Shown: one piece after another, positions 16,284 to 25,064 of the stretch
How the letters are laid out: every line of letters starts with the position of its first letter
Numbering within the stretch: position 1 is the stretch's first letter
NCBI GenBank assembly: GCA_023389275.1
Contig: JAEWEN010000097.1
Location: forward strand, 1-52,435
Length of the DNA: 52,435 bases
Direction: 5' to 3'
DNA from: Bacillota bacterium
GTDB taxonomy: Bacteria > Bacillota > Clostridia > Clostridiales > Caloramatoraceae
Translations under genes and position numbers: made by a program
Notes under the pieces: generated by a model
Databases searched by the model: none
What the model saw: the letters and a program-made list of their open reading frames with translations, nothing else
What the model was told of the DNA's origin: nothing

Positions 16284-17157
16284 ATGAAAATCTTTTCGAT
16301 GTAGCTTTTGGATAGTTTGATTCATTAAATTTATGTGTTTTTTTAATTTCAGCATCTGTTAAATTAAAATAATCATATGAAAGCATATTAACCTGTTTAC
16401 CATTAACAATATAAACAGGATCATCCCATGTAGCATCTACATGGTACCATTCTCCTTCAAGATTAACTAAATTCCAGGCGTGGTTATATCCTCCAGCTTC
16501 TCCTATAACAATATGAGATTCTATGCCTACATAATCAAGCATTTTTTTCATTGCTATAGAATACCCTTCACAAACAGCAACTTTATTTACAAAAACTCCA
16601 TATGCAGTGTGAGATTCTATAGGAGTTGTTCCTTTTTCAAAATTCTCACTATCATATTTAGTTATATTTACTATATAATCGTGAATTGCTTTTTCTTTTT
16701 CAAAGTCTGTCATAGAAGGTTTAATAATTTTTTTTACTGCTTTTTCAGAAAGTCGATCAACTTCTTCAGATTGTTTTTTTATTTCATTAATATCTTTTTC
16801 ATATTTATATTTAATAGTATAAAACTCGTATATATTAGATTTGTTGTGGGTTATAGAATATTCTTTAATATAGCTTCCAGGTCCTAAAGTTTTAATTAGT
16901 TTATCAGCAGTTTCTAAAACCGTTTTCTTATCATTTTTTAAATAATCATTTTTAAAGATAATATTTATACTAGGCTCTACATTTTTTATTGAAAACTTAA
17001 TAGAATTGTAAAATTCATTGTAGTTGTATACCTCATATGTAGTAGTGCCTTTAGTTTCTTTTGTTAGTATTTTAGGGGATACTTCTTCCTTGAAAAAATA
17101 AATACACCCTAAACCTATTATGAATATTATTAAAACTTTTGAAATAAATTTTAGCAC
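16264..17157 (-). CDS. Transglutaminase-like cysteine protease/peptidase-fold protein, membrane anchored
   Basis: Residues 1-21 form an N-terminal membrane anchor, so the rest should lie outside the cell. A helical region (80-160) is followed by a transglutaminase-like core with the full catalytic triad: Cys196 in AVCEGYS, His226 in YNHAWNLV, Asp241 in HVDATWDDP. The AVCEGYS/NHAWNLV/VDATWDDP set is typical of bacterial surface transglutaminase-like (TGc, SMART) proteins, whose reaction (peptidase, crosslinking or other) is often unknown. GTG 17157 follows AAGGAG eight bases upstream. It has 297 residues and stands alone, divergent from the 17302 gene by 144 bases. Confidence 0.8.
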   Translation of the reverse strand: MLKFISKVLIIFIIGLGCIYFFKEEVSPKILTKETKGTTTYEVYNYNEFYNSIKFSIKNVEPSINIIFKNDYLKNDKKTVLETADKLIKTLGPGSYIKEYSITHNKSNIYEFYTIKYKYEKDINEIKKQSEEVDRLSEKAVKKIIKPSMTDFEKEKAIHDYIVNITKYDSENFEKGTTPIESHTAYGVFVNKVAVCEGYSIAMKKMLDYVGIESHIVIGEAGGYNHAWNLVNLEGEWYHVDATWDDPVYIVNGKQVNMLSYDYFNLTDAEIKKTHKFNESNYPKATSKRFSLKSPSK

Positions 17158-17301
17158 TAAATTTTCTCCTTATAAGTTATGAACTATATATTATTATAAA
17201 TCATATTCTAAGTAAAGTCATATTATATTAACAAATTATAGTATTGATTGAATATATTGTATATATAAAGATGGTATATTAATTTATAAAGGAATGGGTA
17301 A

Positions 17302-17742
17302 ATGTATAGGGAATTTGAAGATTTTAATTTTTGGAATGAATGGAGTAAATTTACTGGGAAAAATAATAGTCAAGATAAAGATACACTAAATAAACAACTA
17401 GATAAATTAAATTTAGCCTTAAGGGTAACCTATGGCTCTGTATTTGCTTTATTTTTGTATGTAGAATATTTACTTTATCAAAGGGTAAAATTATTAGATT
17501 TAATTAATGATACAAATTGTGCTGACAATTTAAAAAATGCAGATGGAAATGAGGAAATAGCAGGTAGAATATTTTTATTTGCTACCACAGTATTTTTACT
17601 TTTAAATTTAGAAGGTTTAGATGAAATTAGAGAAGGTAATGTAGTAGATGAAAAAGAAGTAATAAAAGCAGAACATAGAGTTACAGCAAGTACTTTAGCA
17701 TTTTTAGCTGCATGTATTACTAGAAATGATTTTAACCTTTAA
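17302..17742 (+). CDS. Orphan membrane protein of unknown function
   Basis: Protein of 146 residues starting at ATG 17302 after AAAGGAATGGG. The N-terminal 40 residues are polar and aromatic (FEDFNFWNEWSKF) and then Lys-rich. Predicted membrane segments are at about 43-60, 88-104 and 127-140. The loop at 65-85 contains Cys73. I do not recognise a family. It is a one-gene unit between divergent and convergent neighbours, ending in a terminator shared with gdhA. The good start site and fitted terminator support a real gene. Confidence 0.65.
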   Translation: MYREFEDFNFWNEWSKFTGKNNSQDKDTLNKQLDKLNLALRVTYGSVFALFLYVEYLLYQRVKLLDLINDTNCADNLKNADGNEEIAGRIFLFATTVFLLLNLEGLDEIREGNVVDEKEVIKAEHRVTASTLAFLAACITRNDFNL

Positions 17743-17777
17743 AAAAAGACCTTGTGATTTTCACAAGGTCTTTTATT
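17742..17777. terminator. Bidirectional terminator between the orphan membrane gene and gdhA
   Basis: AAAAGACCTTGTGA (17744-17757), short T loop, TCACAAGGTCTTTT (17761-17774), with A and T runs on the two sides. Confidence 0.88.
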
Positions 17778-19121
17778 TTAAACTACTCCCTGAGCCTTCA
17801 TAGCTTCAGCAACTTTAACAAAGCCAGCAATATTAGCACCAATTACTAAATTATCTTTAACTCCATATTCATCAGCTGCTTCACTTGCACTTTTATAAAT
17901 GTTTACCATCATATCGTGAAGTTTTGCATCTACTTCTTCAAAAGTCCATGAATATCTCATACTGTTTTGTGACATCTCAAGAGCTGAAGTACCAACTCCA
18001 CCTGCATTTGCAGCTTTAGCAGGTGCAAATAATATACCACTGTTTATAAATACCTCTGTAGCTTCTAAAGTTGAAGGCATATTAGCTCCTTCACCAACTA
18101 CTTTAACTCCATTAGCTACAAGTATTTTAGCAGATTCTTCATCAATTTCATTTTGAGTTGCACATGGAAGAGCTATATCACATTTAATCTTCCAAATATT
18201 TTTACATCCTTCAACAAATTCTGCTGATGGATGGTGTTTAACATATTCTGAAATTCTTTTTCTTTCAACTTCTTTTATTTGTTTAACTGTATCTAAGTTG
18301 ATTCCATTAGGATCGTATATATATCCTGATGAATCTGAAAGAGCAACAACTTTAGCTCCAAGTGATTGAGCTTTTTGAGTAGCATATATAGCAACGTTTC
18401 CTGAACCAGATACAACTACTGTTTTTCCTTCAAATGAAAGATTCTTAGCTTTAAGCATTGCATCTACAAAATAAACAAGTCCATATCCTGTAGCTTCTGT
18501 TCTAGCAAGAGATCCTCCATAAGTTAGACCTTTACCAGTTAAAACACCTTGATATTCATTAACAAGTCTTTTGTATTGACCGAACATATATCCAATTTCA
18601 CGTCCACCTACACCTATATCTCCAGCTGGAACATCTGTAAAGTGTCCAATATGTCTATAAAGTTCTGTCATAAAGCTTTGGCAAAATCTCATGATTTCTC
18701 CTTCAGATTTGCCTTTAGGATCAAAGTCAGATCCACCTTTACCTCCACCAATTGGAAGTCCAGTTAGTGAGTTTTTAAATATTTGTTCAAAACCTAAAAA
18801 CTTAATAATACTAGCATTAACAGATGGATGGAATCTAATTCCACCTTTGTATGGTCCTATAGCACTATTAAATTGTATTCTAAATCCTCTGTTAACTTGT
18901 ACTTTACCGCTGTCATCTACCCAAGGAACTCTAAAGAAAATTTGTCTTTCAGGTTCAACTATTCTGTCAAGTATTCCAAGGTCAATATAATCAGGATTTT
19001 TTTCAAGTACTGGAATAAGTGATTCTAATACTTCTTTAACTGCTTGATGAAATTCTGATTCGTTAGGATTTCTCATAACAACTTTTTCAAAAACTTCTTT
19101 TACATGCTCTTTTGCTCTCAT
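17778..19121 (-). CDS. gdhA: Glutamate dehydrogenase (GdhA type)
   Basis: Interconverts glutamate with 2-oxoglutarate and ammonia. Its 447 residues match the hexameric small GDH family. Visible motifs are GPYKGGIRFHPSVN, the catalytic-lysine region GLPIGGGKGGSDFDPKGKS, PAGDIGVGGREIG, and the coenzyme fold VVVSGSGNVAIYA. The overall sequence resembles the E. coli GdhA (NADP) class, but clostridial members of this class may use NAD, so coenzyme is left open. ATG 19121 follows GGAGG. It fits amino-acid fermentation together with aspA. Confidence 0.93.
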   Translation of the reverse strand: MRAKEHVKEVFEKVVMRNPNESEFHQAVKEVLESLIPVLEKNPDYIDLGILDRIVEPERQIFFRVPWVDDSGKVQVNRGFRIQFNSAIGPYKGGIRFHPSVNASIIKFLGFEQIFKNSLTGLPIGGGKGGSDFDPKGKSEGEIMRFCQSFMTELYRHIGHFTDVPAGDIGVGGREIGYMFGQYKRLVNEYQGVLTGKGLTYGGSLARTEATGYGLVYFVDAMLKAKNLSFEGKTVVVSGSGNVAIYATQKAQSLGAKVVALSDSSGYIYDPNGINLDTVKQIKEVERKRISEYVKHHPSAEFVEGCKNIWKIKCDIALPCATQNEIDEESAKILVANGVKVVGEGANMPSTLEATEVFINSGILFAPAKAANAGGVGTSALEMSQNSMRYSWTFEEVDAKLHDMMVNIYKSASEAADEYGVKDNLVIGANIAGFVKVAEAMKAQGVV

Positions 19122-19470
19122 ATGTGTGTTCCTCCAATTTCTATTTTTTTCTATAAACTATATTATCATAAAATTTATTTTGTGTATATAAAAAGAGTTA
19201 CTCAATTGCAATTTTTTTGTAAAAGAATTTCATATTTTGTTTTTTGAAAATAGAAAATACGTAAGTTAAAAGGTTCACAAAGTATCAAATGATTGTTATT
19301 GACAAAAAAGTTGCAAAAGCGTTATGAAAACCCTTACTATAGACAAAATAGGTAATATATATATATTTATTTATTTTGTTAGAATAGTGTTGAAATTGGG
19401 CATAATAAATGGGAAAATAATTTAGAAGACTATATATTATAAATATCATATTAGTTAGGGGAGTATATAT
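19122..19470. other. Intergenic region between gdhA and the response regulator gene
   Basis: 349 bases of very AT-rich DNA between divergent genes. A TTGACA (19299-19304) is followed at 17 bases only by TTATGA, and a CATAAT (19401) lacks a good -35, so no promoter is called. No ORF, hairpin terminator or RNA gene is evident. Confidence 0.5.
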
Positions 19471-20148
19471 ATGTTAGATACGAAAATTCTTATAGTTGAT
19501 GATGACGAGAACATTGCAGACCTTGTTGAACTTTATTTTGAAAAGGAAGGGTATAAAGTATATAAAGCTCATAATGGACGTGATGCTATTAAAATTTTTA
19601 AGGAAAAAGATCCTGAAATAATAGTTTTAGATATTATGATGCCAGAAATGGATGGATATGAAGTTTTAAGAGAAATTAGAAAAACATCTCAAGTTCCTAT
19701 AATTATGCTTAGTGCAAAGGGAGAAACTTTTGATAGAGTTTTAGGACTTGAACTTGGAGCAGATGATTATATGGTAAAGCCTTTTGAAGCTAAAGAATTA
19801 GTAGCTAGAGTTAGAGCTGTACTAAGACGTTATAATCCAAAGGCTCAAAGTAGAAATATAGAATATCAAGATTTATCTATTGATCCAGACTCATATACAG
19901 TTACATACAAAGGAAGCGTAGTAGATATGCCACCTAAAGAGTTTGATCTTATATACTTTTTAGCTTCAAATTCTAATAAAGTATTTACAAGAGATCAATT
20001 ACTTTATAAAGTATGGGGATATGATTATCCAGGAGATTCAAGAACAGTTGATGTTCATATTAAAAGAATAAGAGAAAAGCTTAAAGAAACAGAAGAGTGG
20101 GCTGTAAAAACTGTATGGGGTGTAGGATATAAATTTGAGGTGAAGTAA
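19471..20148 (+). CDS. OmpR-family response regulator
   Basis: 225 residues: receiver domain (1-118) with acidic pocket Asp10-Asp11-Asp12, phosphoacceptor Asp54 (VLDIMMP), Thr/Ser switch Ser81 and Lys103 (MVKPFE). The C-terminal winged helix (130-225) has PPKEFDLIYFLASNSNKVFTR and SRTVDVHIKRIREKL. It is therefore a transcription factor activated by phosphorylation, most likely from the kinase encoded one base downstream. ATG 19471 follows AGGGGAG. Its targets are unknown; the HtrA-like gene just downstream is the natural first candidate. Confidence 0.93.
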   Translation: MLDTKILIVDDDENIADLVELYFEKEGYKVYKAHNGRDAIKIFKEKDPEIIVLDIMMPEMDGYEVLREIRKTSQVPIIMLSAKGETFDRVLGLELGADDYMVKPFEAKELVARVRAVLRRYNPKAQSRNIEYQDLSIDPDSYTVTYKGSVVDMPPKEFDLIYFLASNSNKVFTRDQLLYKVWGYDYPGDSRTVDVHIKRIREKLKETEEWAVKTVWGVGYKFEVK

Positions 20149-20149
20149 A

Positions 20150-21562
20150 ATGAAAAAAAGCCTCTTTTCTAAACTTATGAGTGCATATTTAATAATTATG
20201 ATGATCTCATATATTTTAGTTTCTATATTTTTATCTATATGGTTTTATGAATATTACTTTGAGAAAAGAAAAGTAGATCTTTTAAAAGAAGGAGATCATA
20301 TAGAAACATTAGTTAAGCAATATGCAACAGGAGATATAAACAAAACAGATTTAAATATACAAATATCAGTAATAGAAAGAATTTTAAAATCAGAAATAAC
20401 AATTTTTGATTCATATGGATTTAAAATAGAAAGCTTAGATAAAGAAGGAAGCGGTAGTGATTTAGATAAAGGTATTAATAAAGAAGATTTTCTTTTAGTA
20501 ATGGAAGGTAGAGAAGTTGTAAAAGCAGGAGAATTTAGGGATTTATTTGGTTCTTATACTATGACAGTTGGAATTCCGGTTAATATAAGTGATTCTGTAA
20601 CATACGCTGTATTTATGAACTCATCTTTAAATGAAGTAAAAGAAACTCTTTTTACTGTTTATTTTGTAATATGGATATCAGCATTTTTTGCAATTACCAT
20701 ATCAGCATTTATTATTTATTATTTCTCAGAAAAAATACTTATAAATCCTTTAAGTAGAATTACAAACACTGCAAGACAAATATCTAAAGGAGAATTCACT
20801 GATAGAGTTGAAATAATATCAGAAGACGAAATAGGAGATCTTGCTGCTTCTTTTAACTATATGGCAGATTCTATAGAAAACCTTGAAAATATGAGAAAAA
20901 GCTTTATTACTGATGTTTCACATGAATTAAGATCACCTATGACATCTATAAATGGATTTATTGAGGGGATGCTTGATGGTACAATATCATATGATAAGTG
21001 GGAAAAGTATTTAAAAGTTGTAAATGGAGAAAGTAAAAGACTTATAAGAATGATAAATGAACTTTTAGATCTTGCAAGAATAGAATCAGGTGAATTTTCT
21101 ATGAAAATAGGAAGATTTGAAATTAATGAGCTTATAAGTGAAAGTATATTAAAGTTTGAAGATAGAGTATATGAAAAAAATGTTGAAATGACTGTTAAGC
21201 TAATTAAAGATGGACAATTTGTTAAAGGCGATAGAGACAAAATAAATCAAGTTATAACTAATCTAGTTGATAATTCATTGAAATTTGTTCCTAGTGGTGG
21301 GACTATAGAGGTAAGTGCTGTACCTAAAGGGGAAAAGGTTGTTGTTAGTGTATTTAACTCAGGAGAGCCTATTCCAAAAGAGGATATAGAACTTATTTGG
21401 GAGAGATTTCACAAAGTTGATAAAGCTAGAGTTAGAAATAAAAGTGGTGTAGGACTTGGACTTTCTATAGTAAGGAAAATAATAAACAAGCATAATGAAA
21501 CAATATGGGCAGAATCAAGTCCTAATGGAAATGCGTTTAGTTTTACTTTAAATATGGATTAG
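20150..21562 (+). CDS. Sensor histidine kinase
   Basis: 470 residues. Membrane segments at about 10-32 and 163-188 bracket an extracellular sensor domain of about 130 residues. Then come a HAMP linker (189-240), a HisKA domain with His258 in DVSHELRSPMTSINGF, and a HATPase with N box NLVDNSLKF and the G2 box GVGLGLSIV. The ribosome binding site GAGGTGAAG lies inside the 3' end of the response regulator gene and only one base separates the genes, so they are translated from one mRNA. No terminator precedes the HtrA-like gene. The arrangement kinase/regulator + HtrA-like protein recalls CssRS-HtrA, but orthology cannot be shown here. Confidence 0.93.
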   Translation: MKKSLFSKLMSAYLIIMMISYILVSIFLSIWFYEYYFEKRKVDLLKEGDHIETLVKQYATGDINKTDLNIQISVIERILKSEITIFDSYGFKIESLDKEGSGSDLDKGINKEDFLLVMEGREVVKAGEFRDLFGSYTMTVGIPVNISDSVTYAVFMNSSLNEVKETLFTVYFVIWISAFFAITISAFIIYYFSEKILINPLSRITNTARQISKGEFTDRVEIISEDEIGDLAASFNYMADSIENLENMRKSFITDVSHELRSPMTSINGFIEGMLDGTISYDKWEKYLKVVNGESKRLIRMINELLDLARIESGEFSMKIGRFEINELISESILKFEDRVYEKNVEMTVKLIKDGQFVKGDRDKINQVITNLVDNSLKFVPSGGTIEVSAVPKGEKVVVSVFNSGEPIPKEDIELIWERFHKVDKARVRNKSGVGLGLSIVRKIINKHNETIWAESSPNGNAFSFTLNMD

Positions 21563-21670
21563 GTATATTAATTTTACATTTAACTCTCATTCATATTTTA
21601 TTTAGAAAGATAATGTATAATTTGAAAAATAACCTTAGTATAAATTTAAAAGGGTTAGGAGTTGATATAC

Positions 21671-22810
21671 TTGTCTACAAAAAATAACAAGGGAAATGAA
21701 TCAACAAGCTGGCAAAGTGGTATTAAATATACTGAAAAAAAGTATCATAAAGGAATAGGTAAATTATCTATTGTTGTTATTGTGGCAATAGTATCCGCTT
21801 TATTAGGAACTATTTTAGGTGCAAAATTTATATCAAGTAAATATAGCAATTTAATAAGTAACTATGAAGAGGAGCTAAATACATTTAATCAGGAAACAGG
21901 ATATGTAGATGCTAATATATCAAAAATTGCAGATGAGGTAGGCCCTTCAATTGTAGGAATAGCAAAATCTTCAACTAACTGGATAAATGAAGCTGAAGAA
22001 GGTACATTAGGTTCAGGTGTTATCATAGATAAAAAAGGTTATGTATTAACTAATTATAATGTTATAAACGATCAAAAAGACATTATGGTTATTTTATCAG
22101 GAGGTAGAAGGGTTGAAGCTGAGGTTGTTGCTAAAGACTATAAAAGTGATATAGCAATAATTAAAATTAATGTGGAAAACCTTAAACCAGTAAAATTTGG
22201 AGATTCATCTAAAATGAAAACAGGTGATAGGATAATCGGGATTGGTAATCCTTTAGGAGAAGAGTTTTCAGGATGTGTTAGTACAGGTATAATTAGTGCT
22301 AAAAATTCTATTATAAAAATAGATGATAGAGCATATAAGGTATATCAAACAGATATGGAGCCTATAAAAGGTAATAGTGGTGGAGCTGCCTTAAATTCAA
22401 ATGGTGAAGTTATTGGTATTATAAATAATAACTTAAACAATTCTAAAGGATATTTTATTATGCCAATAAATGAAGCTAAAAAGGTTATAGATGATCTTTT
22501 AAAAGAGGGTAAGGTAAAGTCTACATTTATAGGGGTTAGAACTACACTAATAGATGAAGAAGAATCTAAGTATTATAAAGTGCCAATAGGTCTTGGTGTT
22601 TTAGAAGTTGTAGAAGGAACAACAGCAATGGCTTGTGGTATGAAAAAAGGAGATATAATACTTAGTGTTGATAGTGTAAGAATAAGCAAATTAACTGACA
22701 TTACAGATGCACTTGAAGGTAAAAAACCAGGAGACAGTCTTAAAATTTTAATATATAGAGACGGTAAAGAGGTTCAAATAAATACTAATTTATTAGATAC
22801 AAAAAGCTAG
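21671..22810 (+). CDS. HtrA/DegP-like trypsin-fold protein with PDZ domain; catalytic His replaced
   Basis: A polar N-terminus of about 30 residues, one membrane segment (about 32-50), a trypsin-like domain (85-275) and a PDZ domain (285-375): the layout of Firmicute HtrA. Asp160 (YKSDIAIIKI) and Ser236 (KGNSGGAAL) of the triad are present, but the His position in the usual TNxHV motif is Asn130 (LTNYNVIND; codon AAT at 22058-22060). If the read is right, this is probably not a normal serine protease and may act as a chaperone, sensor or peptide-binding protein. I start at TTG 21671 (379 residues) after AGGAG, nine bases upstream, rather than TTG 21662, which follows that motif directly. It follows a two-component system. 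Confidence 0.85.
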   Translation: MSTKNNKGNESTSWQSGIKYTEKKYHKGIGKLSIVVIVAIVSALLGTILGAKFISSKYSNLISNYEEELNTFNQETGYVDANISKIADEVGPSIVGIAKSSTNWINEAEEGTLGSGVIIDKKGYVLTNYNVINDQKDIMVILSGGRRVEAEVVAKDYKSDIAIIKINVENLKPVKFGDSSKMKTGDRIIGIGNPLGEEFSGCVSTGIISAKNSIIKIDDRAYKVYQTDMEPIKGNSGGAALNSNGEVIGIINNNLNNSKGYFIMPINEAKKVIDDLLKEGKVKSTFIGVRTTLIDEEESKYYKVPIGLGVLEVVEGTTAMACGMKKGDIILSVDSVRISKLTDITDALEGKKPGDSLKILIYRDGKEVQINTNLLDTKS

Positions 22811-22836
22811 AAAGATTTTCTTTCTAGCTTTTTTAT
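22801..22836. terminator. Bidirectional terminator between the HtrA-like gene and cls
   Basis: AAAAAGCTAGAAAG (22801-22814), loop ATTTT, CTTTCTAGCTTTTT (22820-22833). Stop codons of both convergent genes lie in or at the edge of the stem. Confidence 0.9.
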
Positions 22837-24269
22837 AAAATTGCTGAGAAAAGTCTCATAAAAGACTCTGTTATTCTAGATAAAAAAGGGCTTTTGTCAT
22901 ATTCCTCTAAAGTAAGTTCACGGCTAGATACTAAATCCTTTATAAACATATCCTCGATTTCTTTGCTTATTCCCTCATCATATATAACTGCATTAATTTC
23001 ATAGTTAAGCTCAAAACTTCTAATATCAATATTTGCTGTGCCAATAGTGCTGATTTTACCATCAACACTTATAACCTTTGCATGAACAAATGATTTTGGA
23101 TCATAAAGGTAAACTTTAACTCCAGATTTTAAAAGTTCAGCAAGATATGATTTTGATGCATAATAAACAATAAAGTGATCATACTTTCCAGGAAAAAGGA
23201 TTTTTACATCAATTCCAGAAAGTGCAGCTATTTTTAAAGCCTCCATAACAGATTCTGAAGGCACAAAATAAGGGGTTGTAATATAAATACTTTTATTTGC
23301 TATGTTTATCATTTTCAAAATAGAGTGCATAATACTTGGATATTCTGAATTAGGTCCGCTTTTTACTAATTGAATTACTTGTTTTTTCCCTTTTAATGGA
23401 GAGGGAAAATACTTTTCAAATTCATTTTCATATAAAAGATCTTCTTCATTAGCTTTTTTTATAGTAAAATAATCATCTAAAAAAACACTTTGAAGACCTA
23501 GTACAAAATCACCTTTAACCATAATGTGGCTATCTCTCCAATATCCTAGTTTTCCATTTCCTAAATATTCATCTCCTATATTGTTTCCACCTAAAAAACC
23601 TACAATGCCATCTATAACTACTATTTTTCTATGATTTCTATAGTTTATTTGAGTGTTTATAAATTTTAAAAGAGGAGCTAGAAAATATGAATATTCAACT
23701 ACATCAACACCTGCTTTTATAAGAGAAGATTTATACTTAGAACATAGTGAGCTAGAGCCTACTTTATCTATAATAAATCTTACCTTAACTCCTTCAAGAG
23801 CTTTTTTAATTAAAATATCTTTGATTTCACATCCAATTATATCGTGTTTCACAATATAATATTCAAGATGTATATGGTGTTTTGCTTTTAAAAGTTCAGC
23901 TTTTAAAGTTTCAAATTTTTCATATCCATCTTTAAATAATGTTATATCGTTATCAATAAACAAAGGTGACTCACTATTTGTAGCTAAAAGGTTAACTAAA
24001 GATTGATATTCATCTTTATCTACTTTTCCGATAACTTTGGTAACTAAATCTTTTATATAAGGAGACATTTGATCTTTTAGTTTATACTTTTTCCAATTAC
24101 GTCCGAGAAATATATATAGTATAATTCCAAGTGGAGGAAATATTACAAATACCATTATCCATGCAATAGTTTTTTCAGGACGTTTTTTCTCAAGTATAAT
24201 AAGTGTTGAAAGTAAAAGAACGTTAAATACATAAAAGTATGGAGATGTAATATGACTTATTAAGTTCAA
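22833..24269 (-). CDS. cls: Cardiolipin synthase (PLD type)
   Basis: Joins two phosphatidylglycerols to give cardiolipin and glycerol, at the membrane. Two N-terminal membrane segments (about 8-25 and 35-55, with KTIAWIMVFVIFPPLGIILY) are followed by two phospholipase D repeats. Each has an HxKxxxxD motif: HRKIVVID with GGNNIGDEY, and HAKVISVD with GTANIDIRSFELN. I start at TTG 24269 (478 residues), because the GTG at 24278 is part of the Shine-Dalgarno GAGGTG. The length is normal. It is divergent from pth and convergent with the HtrA-like gene. Confidence 0.93.
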   Translation of the reverse strand: MNLISHITSPYFYVFNVLLLSTLIILEKKRPEKTIAWIMVFVIFPPLGIILYIFLGRNWKKYKLKDQMSPYIKDLVTKVIGKVDKDEYQSLVNLLATNSESPLFIDNDITLFKDGYEKFETLKAELLKAKHHIHLEYYIVKHDIIGCEIKDILIKKALEGVKVRFIIDKVGSSSLCSKYKSSLIKAGVDVVEYSYFLAPLLKFINTQINYRNHRKIVVIDGIVGFLGGNNIGDEYLGNGKLGYWRDSHIMVKGDFVLGLQSVFLDDYFTIKKANEEDLLYENEFEKYFPSPLKGKKQVIQLVKSGPNSEYPSIMHSILKMINIANKSIYITTPYFVPSESVMEALKIAALSGIDVKILFPGKYDHFIVYYASKSYLAELLKSGVKVYLYDPKSFVHAKVISVDGKISTIGTANIDIRSFELNYEINAVIYDEGISKEIEDMFIKDLVSSRELTLEEYDKSPFLSRITESFMRLFSAIL

Positions 24270-24473
24270 TTTTATCACCTCAAAATAGATAGTTTTACAT
24301 TTATATCTAGAAATTTAATATAATTCTACTATACATATATGTAATTTAAAAGCACTAGGTGTTATTATTTGCAATAACTTAATATTTCATAAGTATTTAT
24401 TGATACTAGCTTTTTATTTTATTAAATATTGATTATACTAATAGTTATAAATTTATTTTTGGAGGAGTTTAAA

Positions 24474-25040
24474 ATGCATCTTGTTGTAGGACTTGGAAAT
24501 CCAGGAAGAGAATACGAAAACACTAGACATAATGTAGGATTTAAGGTTATAGATTGTTTATCACAAAAGTTTAATTTTGACATGTCTCGTGAAAGGTTTA
24601 AAGGAATATTTGGAGAATCTATAATAAATGGAGAAAAAGTGTTGTTTTTAAAACCTTTAACATATATGAACCTTAGTGGAGAATCTGTTATTGAAGCAGT
24701 AAACTTTTATAAAATTCCTGTTGAAAATGTAATAATAATTTATGATGATATGGCAATAGAAACAGGAAGATTAAGACTTAGACCATCAGGAAGTGATGGA
24801 GGTCACAATGGTATGAAAAGTTTAATAAATCATTTAGGAACAAAGGAATTTAAAAGAATAAGAGTAGGAATAGGAAAAGCTCCAGGTAGCATAGTTGATT
24901 ATGTACTTGGAAAGTTTACAAGTGAAGAAGAAGCTTTAATAGAAAAATCAGTTGCTGAATCAGCAGATGCAACAATTTCTATAATCAAAGATGGAATACA
25001 AAACGCTATGAATAAGCATAATAATTTTAGTCCATGTTAA
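24474..25040 (+). CDS. pth: Peptidyl-tRNA hydrolase
   Basis: Frees tRNA from peptidyl-tRNA released by stalled ribosomes. 188 residues with GLGNPGREYENTRHNVGF (catalytic His19), FLKPLTYMNLSGE, IIYDDMAI and SDGGHNGMKS. ATG 24474 follows GGAGGAG; the open frame extends upstream without another ribosome binding site. It leads into mfd after 24 bases. In B. subtilis pth and mfd are separated only by fin (yabK), which is absent here. Confidence 0.96.
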   Translation: MHLVVGLGNPGREYENTRHNVGFKVIDCLSQKFNFDMSRERFKGIFGESIINGEKVLFLKPLTYMNLSGESVIEAVNFYKIPVENVIIIYDDMAIETGRLRLRPSGSDGGHNGMKSLINHLGTKEFKRIRVGIGKAPGSIVDYVLGKFTSEEEALIEKSVAESADATISIIKDGIQNAMNKHNNFSPC

Positions 25041-25064
25041 AAAATAATAAGGAGGTGAGACTTT

